In this document: piece by piece, positions 32,455 to 41,677 of the stretch
Layout of the letters: each line of letters begins with the position of its first letter
Position numbering within the stretch: position 1 is the first letter of the stretch
Origin: Eubacterium sp.
GTDB lineage: Bacteria; Bacillota; Clostridia; Peptostreptococcales; Anaerovoracaceae
Direction: 5' to 3'
DNA length: 62,889 bases
Assembly (NCBI GenBank): GCA_021769965.1
Contig: JAETRU010000013.1
Span: forward strand, 1-62,889
The notes under the pieces: model-generated
Database searches by the model: none
Seen by the model: only the letters and a program-made list of their open reading frames with translations
Told to the model about the DNA's origin: nothing
Made by a program: the position numbers and the translations under genes

Positions 32455-33960
32455 CTACAGCGTCACGCCGTCCTTCCAGATAGCGATGGACCGATAGTCG
32501 TTTTTCTCGCTGCAGGTCTTCTTCCCGCTGGCGATATCCAAGACCAGATCGTACAGCCGCTTTCCCGCCGCTGACAGGTCCTCGTCGCCGGCGACGGTTC
32601 CGGCGTCAAAATCGATCCATCCAGGCTTTTTCTCTGCCAGAGCTGAGTTGGTGGAGATCTTTACCGTCGGTGACGGCGCGCCAAAGGGCGTGCCTCTTCC
32701 TGTAGTAAACAGAATCAAATGGGCTCCAGCTGCAGTCAACACCGTAACGGATACCAGGTCGTTTCCGGGACCGCAAAGAAGATTCAGACCTTTTCGCCTT
32801 ACTCGGTCGCCGTAATCCAGCACATCTGTGACAGGCATCGTGCCGCCTTTTTGCACACAGCCGCAGCTTTTATCCTCCAAAGTTGTAATGCCTCCGGCTT
32901 TGTTGCCCGGGCTTGGATTCTCATAGACAGTTTCTCCGTGGCTGACGAAGTAGTCCCTGAATCCTGTCAGCATAGCTGCAGACCTGTCAAACACCGACTT
33001 ATTTATACAGCGGTCAAGCAGCACGGACTCAGCGCCGAACATTTCCGGTACCTCGGTCAAAATCGCTGTGCCTCCGCTTCCTGTCAAAAGATCGCTGAAA
33101 CATCCCACTGCCGGATTTGCAGTAATGCCGGAAAGGCCGTCGCTGCCGCCGCATTTCAGGCCTACCACCAGTTTGCTGACAGGCATAGGCGACCGCCGAA
33201 ACTTTTCCGCGTGTTCCGTACACCGCTGCAGCAGCCTGCGTCCTTCAGCAAGCTCATCCGCAGTTTCCTGACAGATGAGAAAATGGATCCGCTCTCTGTC
33301 ATAATCGCCCAGTGCCTCTTCAAACTGACTGCGAGTCAGATTTTCACATCCCAATCCGACGATCAGTACTGCTCCGGCGTTGGGGTGATCTGCCAGAGAG
33401 GCCAACAGTTTTTTAGTTCGCTCGTGGTCGGCACCTGTCTGGCTGCAGCCAAAAGCGTGGGAAAACGCATAGATACCGTCCACGCTGCCCCGGATCAGAT
33501 CCTGATTTTGGGCCGCAAGCCGTTCTGCCACATCGTTGACGCAGCCTACAGCGGGAATGATCCAGATATCGTTTCTGATGCCGACCCGGCCGTCTTTGCG
33601 GCGAAAACCCTGAAAAACATCTCCGTTTCCTGCAGGCTGTACATATCCCGCTGCAGTCTCCTCAGGCTGCCTGACCGGATGATAGACATACTGCCCCTCT
33701 ACTGTCAGCCCCGTCCGCAGGTTGTGGGTATGAACATGGCCGCCCGGAGAAATGCTGCAGCTGGCATAACCTATGGGAACACCGTATTTCATGACCGGCT
33801 CACCCTCAGCGATATGCCGGAGTGCAACTTTATGGCCTCTTTCAATATCCTCGCAGAGCCGGATCCGTGCGCCACCGCATTCTATGGTCTCACCGCTCCG
33901 CAGATCAGTCAAAGCCACGGCCACATCGTCGTTTTCCGCGATTCGTATGTATCTTCTCAT
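32455..33960 (-). CDS. uxaA: Altronate dehydratase
   Basis: A 501-residue Fe-dependent dehydratase turning D-altronate into 2-keto-3-deoxygluconate. An N-terminal SAF-like domain (1-95) is fused to the catalytic domain, with conserved FGCSQTGADHERT, GLGCENL, GLKCGGSDGLSGITANPA and KSCGCVQKGG cysteine motifs that hold the metal site. Last gene of the operon, 13 bases after uxaB; a terminator follows. Confidence 0.95.
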   Translation of the reverse strand: MRRYIRIAENDDVAVALTDLRSGETIECGGARIRLCEDIERGHKVALRHIAEGEPVMKYGVPIGYASCSISPGGHVHTHNLRTGLTVEGQYVYHPVRQPEETAAGYVQPAGNGDVFQGFRRKDGRVGIRNDIWIIPAVGCVNDVAERLAAQNQDLIRGSVDGIYAFSHAFGCSQTGADHERTKKLLASLADHPNAGAVLIVGLGCENLTRSQFEEALGDYDRERIHFLICQETADELAEGRRLLQRCTEHAEKFRRSPMPVSKLVVGLKCGGSDGLSGITANPAVGCFSDLLTGSGGTAILTEVPEMFGAESVLLDRCINKSVFDRSAAMLTGFRDYFVSHGETVYENPSPGNKAGGITTLEDKSCGCVQKGGTMPVTDVLDYGDRVRRKGLNLLCGPGNDLVSVTVLTAAGAHLILFTTGRGTPFGAPSPTVKISTNSALAEKKPGWIDFDAGTVAGDEDLSAAGKRLYDLVLDIASGKKTCSEKNDYRSIAIWKDGVTL

Positions 33961-33972
33961 CTTATGCCTCCC

Positions 33973-35463
33973 TCATCGCAGACAGGAACCAAACGCTGCC
34001 AGCGGGCCTTCTGACCGGATCAGCGCAAGATCTGCCGTAACCGCCGTGAAAAGACCTTTGATCTCTGTCAGATCTCTGCCCCACATCCGAGTCTCAGACA
34101 GCACTGCCTCTGTCAGCGCCGCAGCATCCGCATCCTTTCTCTTCCAGAAGAGATCCAATATCCAACTATCGTCCTTCACTTCATACAGATCGCCTTTCGG
34201 CCGCCTGCAGATCAAAGCGTCATCGGTTCTGCCCTCCACATTACAACTGTAAAATGCGATATATGCCGCCAGGCTCATGACCAGACACGCCGGCAGCTGA
34301 TCCTTCTTCTCCACATACGCCAGCAGCGACGGCAGATTTCTGGTCCGCCATTTTGAGGTAGAATTGAGGGAAATACTCAGCAAGGCGTGGTCGATAAACG
34401 GGTTATCAAACCGGTCGACCACTGCCTCAGCAAAACAAAGCAGATCCACCGGATCCAGCGGCAGGGTGGGAATGATCTCCTCCCGCAGCATCCGTTCCAT
34501 GAAGCCTTTGACGGCCGGAACTCCCATGCAGTCCCTGACAATGTCCATGCCAGCCAGATAAGCTCCCAGAGCAAACCCCGTGTGGGCGCCGTTGAGAATG
34601 CGGACTTTTCGCTGCTTATACGGCCTTACGTCCGGTACAATTCGGATATTCCCGCCGATTCCATCAAAGGGCAGTCTGCCGGACAGTGCCTCCGGACCCT
34701 CAATGATCCATGTGCCGTAGACTTCTCCCACGTCCATGAGTTGATCCTGATAGCCGTTCTCCTTTTCCAGTCTGACCAGTTCGTCAGGATCCTGGATCCG
34801 TCCCGGCACGATCCGGTCAACAAGGGTGGAACAAAACAGATTTTCTTCGTTGACCCAGCTGCGAAAGCCTTCGTCCAGTCCCCAGTCGTCTATATACCGG
34901 TTTACGATCGTCTGCAGCGCCTTTCCGTTGTCGTCGATCAGCTCACAGCTGAGGATCACCAGACCGGGACCGCCTGACCGATACCGTTCCAGCAGGACTC
35001 TGGCAAGTTTGGCCGGAAAGCTAGCCGGCGGCCGGTCTTCCTGCCTGCAGGAAGGGTCATAGACGATCCCCGCCTCCGTAGTATTGGACACGATGATCTC
35101 AAGCTCCGGACTTTTTGCAAGGGAAAGCACAGCGTCAAAATCCCGCCGGGGATCGATGCACCGGCTGACGGCAGAGATTATTCTGCGTCTGTCGATGCGT
35201 TTGCCCTTTTCCATCCCGCGAAGATACAAGGTGTACAGGCCTTCCTGAAGGTTGAACTTATCGGCCAGTTCCGATCCTTTAGGCTGAACCATGACCACCT
35301 TGCCGTTCCAGCCGGTCACCTCGTTAGCCCGGTCAAAATAATAATCCGCAAAGGCGCGCAGAAAATTCCCCTCGCCGAACTGCATGACCTTTTCCGGTCC
35401 GTGTTCCAGCAGAAAACCGTCATATCCAATCCTTTTCAAAACATCGTAGCTGAGCCTTTCCAA
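33973..35463 (-). CDS. uxaB: Tagaturonate reductase (altronate oxidoreductase)
   Basis: A 496-residue polyol/mannitol dehydrogenase-family enzyme reducing D-tagaturonate to D-altronate with NADH. Signature parts: GEGNFLRAFADYYFD (nucleotide domain), VSNTTEAGI, FCSTLVDRIVPG, KVRILNGAHTG (catalytic Lys, Asn, His). Start is TTG with GGAGG nine bases upstream. It serves the galacturonate branch, next to uxaA. Confidence 0.92.
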   Translation of the reverse strand: MERLSYDVLKRIGYDGFLLEHGPEKVMQFGEGNFLRAFADYYFDRANEVTGWNGKVVMVQPKGSELADKFNLQEGLYTLYLRGMEKGKRIDRRRIISAVSRCIDPRRDFDAVLSLAKSPELEIIVSNTTEAGIVYDPSCRQEDRPPASFPAKLARVLLERYRSGGPGLVILSCELIDDNGKALQTIVNRYIDDWGLDEGFRSWVNEENLFCSTLVDRIVPGRIQDPDELVRLEKENGYQDQLMDVGEVYGTWIIEGPEALSGRLPFDGIGGNIRIVPDVRPYKQRKVRILNGAHTGFALGAYLAGMDIVRDCMGVPAVKGFMERMLREEIIPTLPLDPVDLLCFAEAVVDRFDNPFIDHALLSISLNSTSKWRTRNLPSLLAYVEKKDQLPACLVMSLAAYIAFYSCNVEGRTDDALICRRPKGDLYEVKDDSWILDLFWKRKDADAAALTEAVLSETRMWGRDLTEIKGLFTAVTADLALIRSEGPLAAFGSCLR

Positions 35464-35490
35464 ACCGTCGTGCCTCCTCGTTCTGTCAGT

Positions 35491-36510
35491 CTATCGCTGG
35501 ACCCTGCCGGAGCCGTCCCCGCCAGCCAGCTTCTTCACTTCGTCCACACTGACCATATTGAAATCACCTTCTACCGTGTGCTTCAGGCAGGATGCCGCAA
35601 CGGCAAATTCGATGGTCTCCTGCGGTTCATATCCCTGCAGGCAGGCGTAGATCAGGCCGCCGCCAAAGCTGTCGCCGCCGCCCACTCTGTCTACAATGTG
35701 GATCGGATACCTTTTACTGAAATAGTATTCTCCGTCCGCATACAGCATGGCGGACCATCCGTTATCATTTGCGGAGATGGATTCCCGCAGAGTGATGGCG
35801 ACTTTGCTGAAGCCAAACCGCTCCGCCAGCTGCCGCGCCACGCTTTTATAGCCCTCATGATTCACCTTGCCGCTGGTCACATCGGTATTCTCCGCTTTGA
35901 TGTCGAACACATCGCTGGCATCCTCTTCATTGGCAATGCACACGTCTACGTACTGACAGAGCTGCTCCATAATCTGCCCTGCCTCTTCTCTGGTCCACAG
36001 CTTTTTCCGGTAATTCAGGTCACAGGATACGGTAAGCCCCAGCTTCTTCGCCGCTTTGACTGCCTCCAGGCATATCGCAGGCAGTTGGCCTCCCAGTGCA
36101 GGCGTAATGCCTGTAAAGTGGAACCAGTCCGCTCCGTCAAAGATCTTTTCCCAGTCGAAATCAGACGCCGCAGCGGTGGCGATAGATGAGCCCGCTCTGT
36201 CATAGATGACCTTAGAAGGTCTCTGAGACGCACCTTTTTCCAGGAAATAGATGCCTACACGGCTGCCGCCTCTCGCAATATCCGATGTGTCCACACCAAA
36301 GCGGCGCAGAGCGTTGACACCGGCCTGGCCGATCTCGTGCTCCGGCAGCCTGGTCACAAACTTGGCGTCGACGCCGTAGTTGGCCAAAGATACGGCAACG
36401 TTTGCCTCCCCGCCGCCATAGGTGGCGCCATAGCGGTCTGCCTGCACAAAACGGTAATAACCTTCCGGCGCCAGCCGCAGCATGATCTCTCCAAAGGTAA
36501 CAACTTTCAT
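35491..36510 (-). CDS. kdgK: 2-keto-3-deoxygluconate kinase
   Basis: About 339 residues of the PfkB/ribokinase family, phosphorylating KDG to KDPG. GGGEANVAVSLANYG near residue 33, and the C-terminal anion-hole and catalytic Asp motif DRVGGGDSFGGGL. The start at 36510 is chosen for GGAGG eight bases upstream. Both uronate branches meet at its substrate. Confidence 0.93.
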   Translation of the reverse strand: MKVVTFGEIMLRLAPEGYYRFVQADRYGATYGGGEANVAVSLANYGVDAKFVTRLPEHEIGQAGVNALRRFGVDTSDIARGGSRVGIYFLEKGASQRPSKVIYDRAGSSIATAAASDFDWEKIFDGADWFHFTGITPALGGQLPAICLEAVKAAKKLGLTVSCDLNYRKKLWTREEAGQIMEQLCQYVDVCIANEEDASDVFDIKAENTDVTSGKVNHEGYKSVARQLAERFGFSKVAITLRESISANDNGWSAMLYADGEYYFSKRYPIHIVDRVGGGDSFGGGLIYACLQGYEPQETIEFAVAASCLKHTVEGDFNMVSVDEVKKLAGGDGSGRVQR

Positions 36511-36523
36511 TTTACTAACCTCC

Positions 36524-37168
36524 CTATTTTCTTTCTGCCATGCCGTCGACCAGGGCGACGGCTTCTTCTGTAAGCCTGGTGATCTCATCATAGTTTCCTG
36601 CCTTGACCAGCGCCGGTTTTACCATCCAGCTGCCGCCGCAGGCTATGACCTTTTTAAACGACAGATATTCTGTCAGATTTCCAGCGTTGATGCCGCCGGT
36701 AGGCATAAACTTCAGATTTACATATGGCCCTGCCAGCGCTTTGATCATAGACAGGCCGCCGGCAGCCTCCGCCGGAAAAAATTTGATGGTGTCCAGCCCC
36801 GCCTCAAGGGCCATTTCTATGGCATGGGTGTCCATACAGCCCGGCACGATGGGGATGTTCTTTTCGATGCAGTGATCCACCACCCTTGGGTTGTAACCCG
36901 GCGTCACGATAAACCTGGCTCCGGCCGCGATGGCCCGGTCCGCCTGTTCTGTGGTCAGGACTGTTCCGGCTCCTACCAGCATCTCCGGCATTTCTCTCGT
37001 GATATTCCTGATGGCTTCTTCCGCAGCAGCCGTGCGGAAGGTCACCTCCGCACAGTTGATGCCGCCTGCCTGCAGCGCCTTTGCCACAGGTACGGCCTTC
37101 TCTGCCGTCTCCAGCACCACCACAGGTACGATGCCGATCTTCTCTATTTCTTCTAAAATCTGATTCAT
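36524..37168 (-). CDS. eda: KDPG/KHG aldolase
   Basis: A 214-residue class I aldolase that splits KDPG to pyruvate and glyceraldehyde-3-phosphate. Schiff-base Lys in DTIKFFPAE, catalytic Glu in CAEVTFRT, phosphate site MPTGGI. Normal length, in the order eda-kdgK. Confidence 0.96.
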   Translation of the reverse strand: MNQILEEIEKIGIVPVVVLETAEKAVPVAKALQAGGINCAEVTFRTAAAEEAIRNITREMPEMLVGAGTVLTTEQADRAIAAGARFIVTPGYNPRVVDHCIEKNIPIVPGCMDTHAIEMALEAGLDTIKFFPAEAAGGLSMIKALAGPYVNLKFMPTGGINAGNLTEYLSFKKVIACGGSWMVKPALVKAGNYDEITRLTEEAVALVDGMAERK

Positions 37169-37182
37169 CTGATAGCCTCCAT

Positions 37183-38796
37183 TTATTCTGTTACATATTT
37201 TCTGAGGACAGTCCGCACAGCGCCCGGTCCTGCAGTCATTTCATCAAAATATGCCATGACCTTCTCAGCCAGTCCTGCGTCAAAGAGATCCACGCCGAAG
37301 ATCTTCTCGTTTCTCAGGATCGGCGCCGCTTTTGACGCCCTATCCGTCCCTTCTCCCAAAGCGATACCGGAAAGCTGCCCTTTCAGTTCCTCGTAAAGAG
37401 GATCCGGGCTGACGGTAAACGGCTTTCCCCCATCATCCACGCCCAGCAGGTATCTGAGCCAGCCCGCCAGCACCAGCGGTATCAGGGTCAGCGTCCCGGC
37501 ATCGCGGTCAGGGTCTGCCAGATACGCTTTGATCGTCTCGCCAAAGCGAATGGATATCTTCTGTGACGTATCAGTGGCGATGCGCTGCGGTGTGTCCGGC
37601 ATAAATGGATTCGGTATGCGCACCGTAAGCACCTGATTCAGGAAATCCTCCGGGTCCAGAATGCCCGGATCCGTGACCACCGGCAGCCCCTCCTTATAGC
37701 CCAGGTCAAAGACCAGCCTGCGAAGCTGCGGATCCTGCATCTCGTCTGAGATCTTCTCGTAGGACAGCAGGCACCCGAAGACAGCCAGTGCCGTATGCAG
37801 CGGATTCAGGCAGGTGCACACCTTCATCCTCTCCACCTTGTCTACCGTAGCCCGATCCGTAAAGATCATGCCGCCCCCATCCAGGGCCGGCCTTCCGGCA
37901 GGGAACCAGTCCTCAATGACCAGATACTGACATTCCTCCGCGTTGACAAAGGGCGCGATGTAGGTGTGTCTTTCTGTGATCACAGGCTCCATGTCCGTAA
38001 GGCCGTCAGCCTCCAGCATGGCCTGGATCTCGGCATCAGGCCGCGGCGTGATCTTGTCGATCATGGTCCACGGGAAGGAGACCTTTTCAGGATCCTGCAG
38101 CCAGGTCAGGAAGCCTTTGTCCGCCAGATCTCTCTCCGCCCAGCGTTCAGCAAAGGTGATGACAGCGTCCTTCAGGCGGTCTCCGTTATGTGAGAAGTTA
38201 TCCATGCTGACCAGCGCCAGAGGCCTGCCGCCAGCCTGGTAACGGGCGTAGCAAAGGGCCGCCACCTTTCCCATATAGCTTTCCGCCGCCTGCGGCCCTG
38301 CCGCCAGATCCGTCTCCACCTGGCCAAAATACCGGCCGGAGGCGTCCTGAAGCTGATAGCCCTTCTCCGTAATGGTAAAACTGGCCATCTGCAGGGACGG
38401 ACTCTGAAAGACCTCCGTAAGGCGCTGCCAGTCCGCAGTCCTGCTCCTCTCCATGGTCAGCGATTCTGCGATGCTGGCGATGACTCTCTTATCCACTGTG
38501 CCGTCGCCTCGCAGAGTGACCAGCAGACTCAGATCATCCCATGGCTTATATACTCGGTCAATGATCTCCGTATCAAAGCCTTCCGCCACGATGAGGCCTG
38601 TGTCCTCCTCGCCTGCATCCAGCAGGGTCTGCAGCACTGCCGCAGGGAAAGCTCTGAAAATGTTGCCTGCCCCGAAGTGTATCCATCTGGGCGAGGTCTT
38701 CGTACGCTGTATCATAGCCGCGCGGTCAAAGGAAGGAATGCCGATGCCTGCAGCCTTCCACGCCGCGGAATTTAACTCAGAGAGTTTCAGTTTCAA
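37183..38796 (-). CDS. uxuB: Fructuronate reductase (mannitol dehydrogenase family)
   Basis: A 537-residue enzyme reducing D-fructuronate to D-mannonate with NADH. HFGAGNIFRAFPAAVLQ in the nucleotide domain, MDNFSHNGDRL, and MKVCTCLNPLHTALAVFGC with catalytic Asn and His. TTG start with AGGAGG eight bases upstream. It serves the glucuronate branch. A general polyol 2-dehydrogenase is the alternative, but the operon context decides. Confidence 0.9.
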   Translation of the reverse strand: MKLKLSELNSAAWKAAGIGIPSFDRAAMIQRTKTSPRWIHFGAGNIFRAFPAAVLQTLLDAGEEDTGLIVAEGFDTEIIDRVYKPWDDLSLLVTLRGDGTVDKRVIASIAESLTMERSRTADWQRLTEVFQSPSLQMASFTITEKGYQLQDASGRYFGQVETDLAAGPQAAESYMGKVAALCYARYQAGGRPLALVSMDNFSHNGDRLKDAVITFAERWAERDLADKGFLTWLQDPEKVSFPWTMIDKITPRPDAEIQAMLEADGLTDMEPVITERHTYIAPFVNAEECQYLVIEDWFPAGRPALDGGGMIFTDRATVDKVERMKVCTCLNPLHTALAVFGCLLSYEKISDEMQDPQLRRLVFDLGYKEGLPVVTDPGILDPEDFLNQVLTVRIPNPFMPDTPQRIATDTSQKISIRFGETIKAYLADPDRDAGTLTLIPLVLAGWLRYLLGVDDGGKPFTVSPDPLYEELKGQLSGIALGEGTDRASKAAPILRNEKIFGVDLFDAGLAEKVMAYFDEMTAGPGAVRTVLRKYVTE

Positions 38797-38808
38797 TCTT
38801 TTTACCTC

Positions 38809-40152
38809 CTAGCAATTGATATCCCGGACTTTGTTGTTCATCCACTTTCCTGACCTGAATCTGCGGGTCAGGATCACCGACTTGACCAGATCCTCGCTCT
38901 GGGCAAACAGCACGACAATATATATTGGCAATCCCAGCACCAGGGCGCTGAGAAACACCAGCGGCACACTGACCAGCCATATGGCAGAGACCTCTGTGAC
39001 CATGGCAAAGCTGACGTCGCCTCCAGCCCTGAGGACCCCTGTGATCAGGGAAACGTTGTACACCTTCAGCGGCAGGAACAGTCCGTAGATGCACAGCAAG
39101 GCGGTCAGACAGCCCTGACTCTCATCGCCAAAGTGAAACAGTCCGGCCGCCGGACGAGCAATAGCAATGAGGATAACGCCTGCTGCAACGCCTAAAAGAA
39201 CGTTGAGCCGAAGCAGTTTCTTCGCCATTTCATAGGCTGGCCTGGTTTCGTCTTTTCCGAGCTGTTCTCCCACCAGAATCAGCGATGCGTCGCCTACACT
39301 GTAGATCGCCTTTGTGAAAATATGCGTCACGATGTCCGCCGACTGCGCCGCGGCTGAAGCCAGGATGCTGATCCTTCCATAAGCCGCATTATATGCGGAC
39401 ATGCCGCCGCTCCACATCATTTCATTGACCGTGGTCGGTATGGCGTTGCGGACTACCTTTCGAATCAGTTCTCTGTTCAATGACAGATAATCCTTCCATC
39501 CTGCCGTCAGCGGGCTTTTGCTGATCACCATTCCGATCAGAAGAATCACAAGCTCAATACTCTGAGACAGGGTCGTCGCCAGAGCTGCTCCTGCCGCGCC
39601 CATGACAGGCATGCCAAAGGCACCAAAGATCAATACGTAGTTGGCAGCTACGTTGACCACCACTGCTGTAATACTGGCACCTACAGCCAGCTTCACCTGC
39701 TGCATGGATTTCAGCGCCATGATCACAGGCAGAATGATGCTGTACAGAAGCAGTGTCGGACTGCGAAACAGCATATATCTGGCGCCTTCCTCCTGCACAG
39801 CGCTGATATCCGTAAAAATGCCCATGACCTGCTTTGGCGCAGCTGTCAATACCAGAAACAGCACCAGGCTGACCAGGAAAGCCCCGCTGACCGCCGTACC
39901 AAGGGTCTTCCATATGCCATGAAGATTACGGCTGCCCCAGAACTGGGCCATATAGGTGGACGCTCCGCCGCAGAACCCGTAAATTGTCATAGACTGGATA
40001 AAGAACACCTGGGTTCCCAGACCCACGGCTGATACAGCGGTCTCTCCCATGCTGCTGATCATCAAAGTGTCTACAAAATCCGCACTGGCAGTCAGAAGGC
40101 CCTCCAACGACATGGGAAGGGCCAGCTGCAATAGTTTTTTCTTCAGATTCAT
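38809..40152 (-). CDS. MATE family efflux transporter
   Basis: A 447-residue, 12-segment MATE protein (MSLEGLLTASADFVDTLMISSMGETAVSAVGL at residues 14-45 is the typical first helix region). It overlaps uxuA by four bases (ATGA), so it is a true member of the uronate operon. Drug export makes little sense here; export or uptake of a sugar acid or an inhibitory intermediate is a reasonable but untested idea. Confidence 0.9.
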   Translation of the reverse strand: MNLKKKLLQLALPMSLEGLLTASADFVDTLMISSMGETAVSAVGLGTQVFFIQSMTIYGFCGGASTYMAQFWGSRNLHGIWKTLGTAVSGAFLVSLVLFLVLTAAPKQVMGIFTDISAVQEEGARYMLFRSPTLLLYSIILPVIMALKSMQQVKLAVGASITAVVVNVAANYVLIFGAFGMPVMGAAGAALATTLSQSIELVILLIGMVISKSPLTAGWKDYLSLNRELIRKVVRNAIPTTVNEMMWSGGMSAYNAAYGRISILASAAAQSADIVTHIFTKAIYSVGDASLILVGEQLGKDETRPAYEMAKKLLRLNVLLGVAAGVILIAIARPAAGLFHFGDESQGCLTALLCIYGLFLPLKVYNVSLITGVLRAGGDVSFAMVTEVSAIWLVSVPLVFLSALVLGLPIYIVVLFAQSEDLVKSVILTRRFRSGKWMNNKVRDINC

Positions 40153-41225
40153 CTTTTGCCTTTGCGGATAGCCTCTAGAAGCCCATTGAGATAAGCAATG
40201 CCCAGCGCACGATCGTAGAGGCCGTATCCCGCCCGTCCGTTCTCATCCCAGATCATCCTGCCGTGATCCGGTCTTACATATCCGTCAAAGCCCACTTCGT
40301 CGAGAGCTTTCATGATCTCATACATATCAAAGCTGCCTTCTTCTGAATAATGAGAGGATTCATAGAATCTGCCCGGCTCCAGGATCTTCAGGTTCCTCAC
40401 ATGAGCAAAAGCGATCCTGTCCATGCTGCCGAAATGACGGATCAAAGCAGGCAGATCATTATCCGGATTAGATCCCAGAGAGCCCGTGCACAGTGTAATG
40501 CAGTTATATGGACTGTCATACAGCTTCAGGATCTGGTCAAAAGTCTCCATAGAGTTAGCGATCCGGGGCAGACCAAAGATATCCCATGGCGGATCATCCG
40601 GATGCATTGCCATTTTAATATCGCAGGCTTCGCAGACCGGAATCACCGCGTCAAAGAAGTATTTCAGATTCTGACGCAGATCATTGCGAGTCACACCGCT
40701 ATAAGCAGCAAACAGCTTCTTCAGTTCTGCCATCCGCTCCGGTTCCCATCCAGCCATTTCAAACTCACCAGTATTCTTCTGGATCTCATCGGCAAAGGCT
40801 TGCGGATCGGTGATTTTGTCTATGATCCTCTGGTCATAGCTCATGGTATTGGAACCATCAGGCAGAGGATCAGCCAGACAGGTCCTTGTCCAGTCAAAGA
40901 CCGGCATAAAGTTATAGCAGATCACCTTGACGCCGATCTCCTGCAGATTCTTTATAGTCTCGATATAGTTCTCTATGTATCGGTCTCTGGTCGCAAGGCC
41001 AAGTTTGATGTCCTCATGTACGTTGACACTCTCTATGACCTCCAGCTCCAGACCGGCAGACGTCACTTCCTCCTTCAGGGCTCTCAGACGCTCTTTCGTC
41101 CAGAGCTCTCCCGCCGGCAGATCCATCAGAGACGTGACTACACCGGAGATATTGGGAATTTGTCTGATATATTTCAGCGGTATTGGATCCATCGAAGATC
41201 CGTACCAGCGGAATGTCATTTTCAT
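40149..41225 (-). CDS. uxuA: Mannonate dehydratase
   Basis: About 358 residues of the xylose isomerase-like TIM-barrel family, making KDG from D-mannonate. MTFRWYGSSMDPIPLKYIRQIP at the start, metal ligands in CYNFMPVFDWTRT, KMAMHPDDPPW, TLCTGSLGSNPDN and AHVRNL, and RPDHGRMIWDE at the end. Start at 41225 chosen for GGAGG upstream and the conserved N-terminus. Confidence 0.95.
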   Translation of the reverse strand: MKMTFRWYGSSMDPIPLKYIRQIPNISGVVTSLMDLPAGELWTKERLRALKEEVTSAGLELEVIESVNVHEDIKLGLATRDRYIENYIETIKNLQEIGVKVICYNFMPVFDWTRTCLADPLPDGSNTMSYDQRIIDKITDPQAFADEIQKNTGEFEMAGWEPERMAELKKLFAAYSGVTRNDLRQNLKYFFDAVIPVCEACDIKMAMHPDDPPWDIFGLPRIANSMETFDQILKLYDSPYNCITLCTGSLGSNPDNDLPALIRHFGSMDRIAFAHVRNLKILEPGRFYESSHYSEEGSFDMYEIMKALDEVGFDGYVRPDHGRMIWDENGRAGYGLYDRALGIAYLNGLLEAIRKGKR

Positions 41226-41226
41226 A

Positions 41227-41634
41227 TTAGTTCTTTCCTCCGTTTCTTTTCGGGTTATGGTCAAACAGCGATATGAGCAGCACGCCCAGATAAGCGCCGA
41301 AGAGTGCAAAGAACACCTCAAAGCGCATAAAGTTGTAGTAGAACACTTCAAAGGAGTAAAGTCCCAGAAAGTAGGTAATGTAAATGGCTGCAATAAGACC
41401 GCACCACAAAGCTGATATCAGAATCCGCAGTCGTCTCTCCACCTTGGCCGACAGATACAGTGCGACGCCGATGACCAGCCCCGCGATGGCAAAGCAGATG
41501 AAATACTGCCAGTATATCGGAAGCTGCTCTTTCAGCGCTTCTGTCCTGATGGTATAGAACTTCATCAGCAAAAAGACCGCTGCCGGCGCCGCACCAAAGA
41601 CCATGGCTGCTGTTTTTTGTAAAGTAGCTTTCAT
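41227..41634 (-). CDS. Small four-helix membrane protein
   Basis: A 135-residue protein with four hydrophobic segments (about 7-27, 42-64, 68-90, 100-122) and a basic tail. I recognise no family. It lies two bases before uxuA and 44 after uxaC, inside the operon. It could assist transport or be a small integral regulator; no evidence for either. Confidence 0.65.
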   Translation of the reverse strand: MKATLQKTAAMVFGAAPAAVFLLMKFYTIRTEALKEQLPIYWQYFICFAIAGLVIGVALYLSAKVERRLRILISALWCGLIAAIYITYFLGLYSFEVFYYNFMRFEVFFALFGAYLGVLLISLFDHNPKRNGGKN

Positions 41635-41677
41635 TGCCGCCTCCTTTTTAGTATTCTAATAAGAAGAATTTGTATCA

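Noticed and set aside
32719-34014. Plus-strand ORF of 431 codons over uxaA
   Set aside because: Shadow of uxaA on the other strand; no promoter, ribosome binding site or domain.
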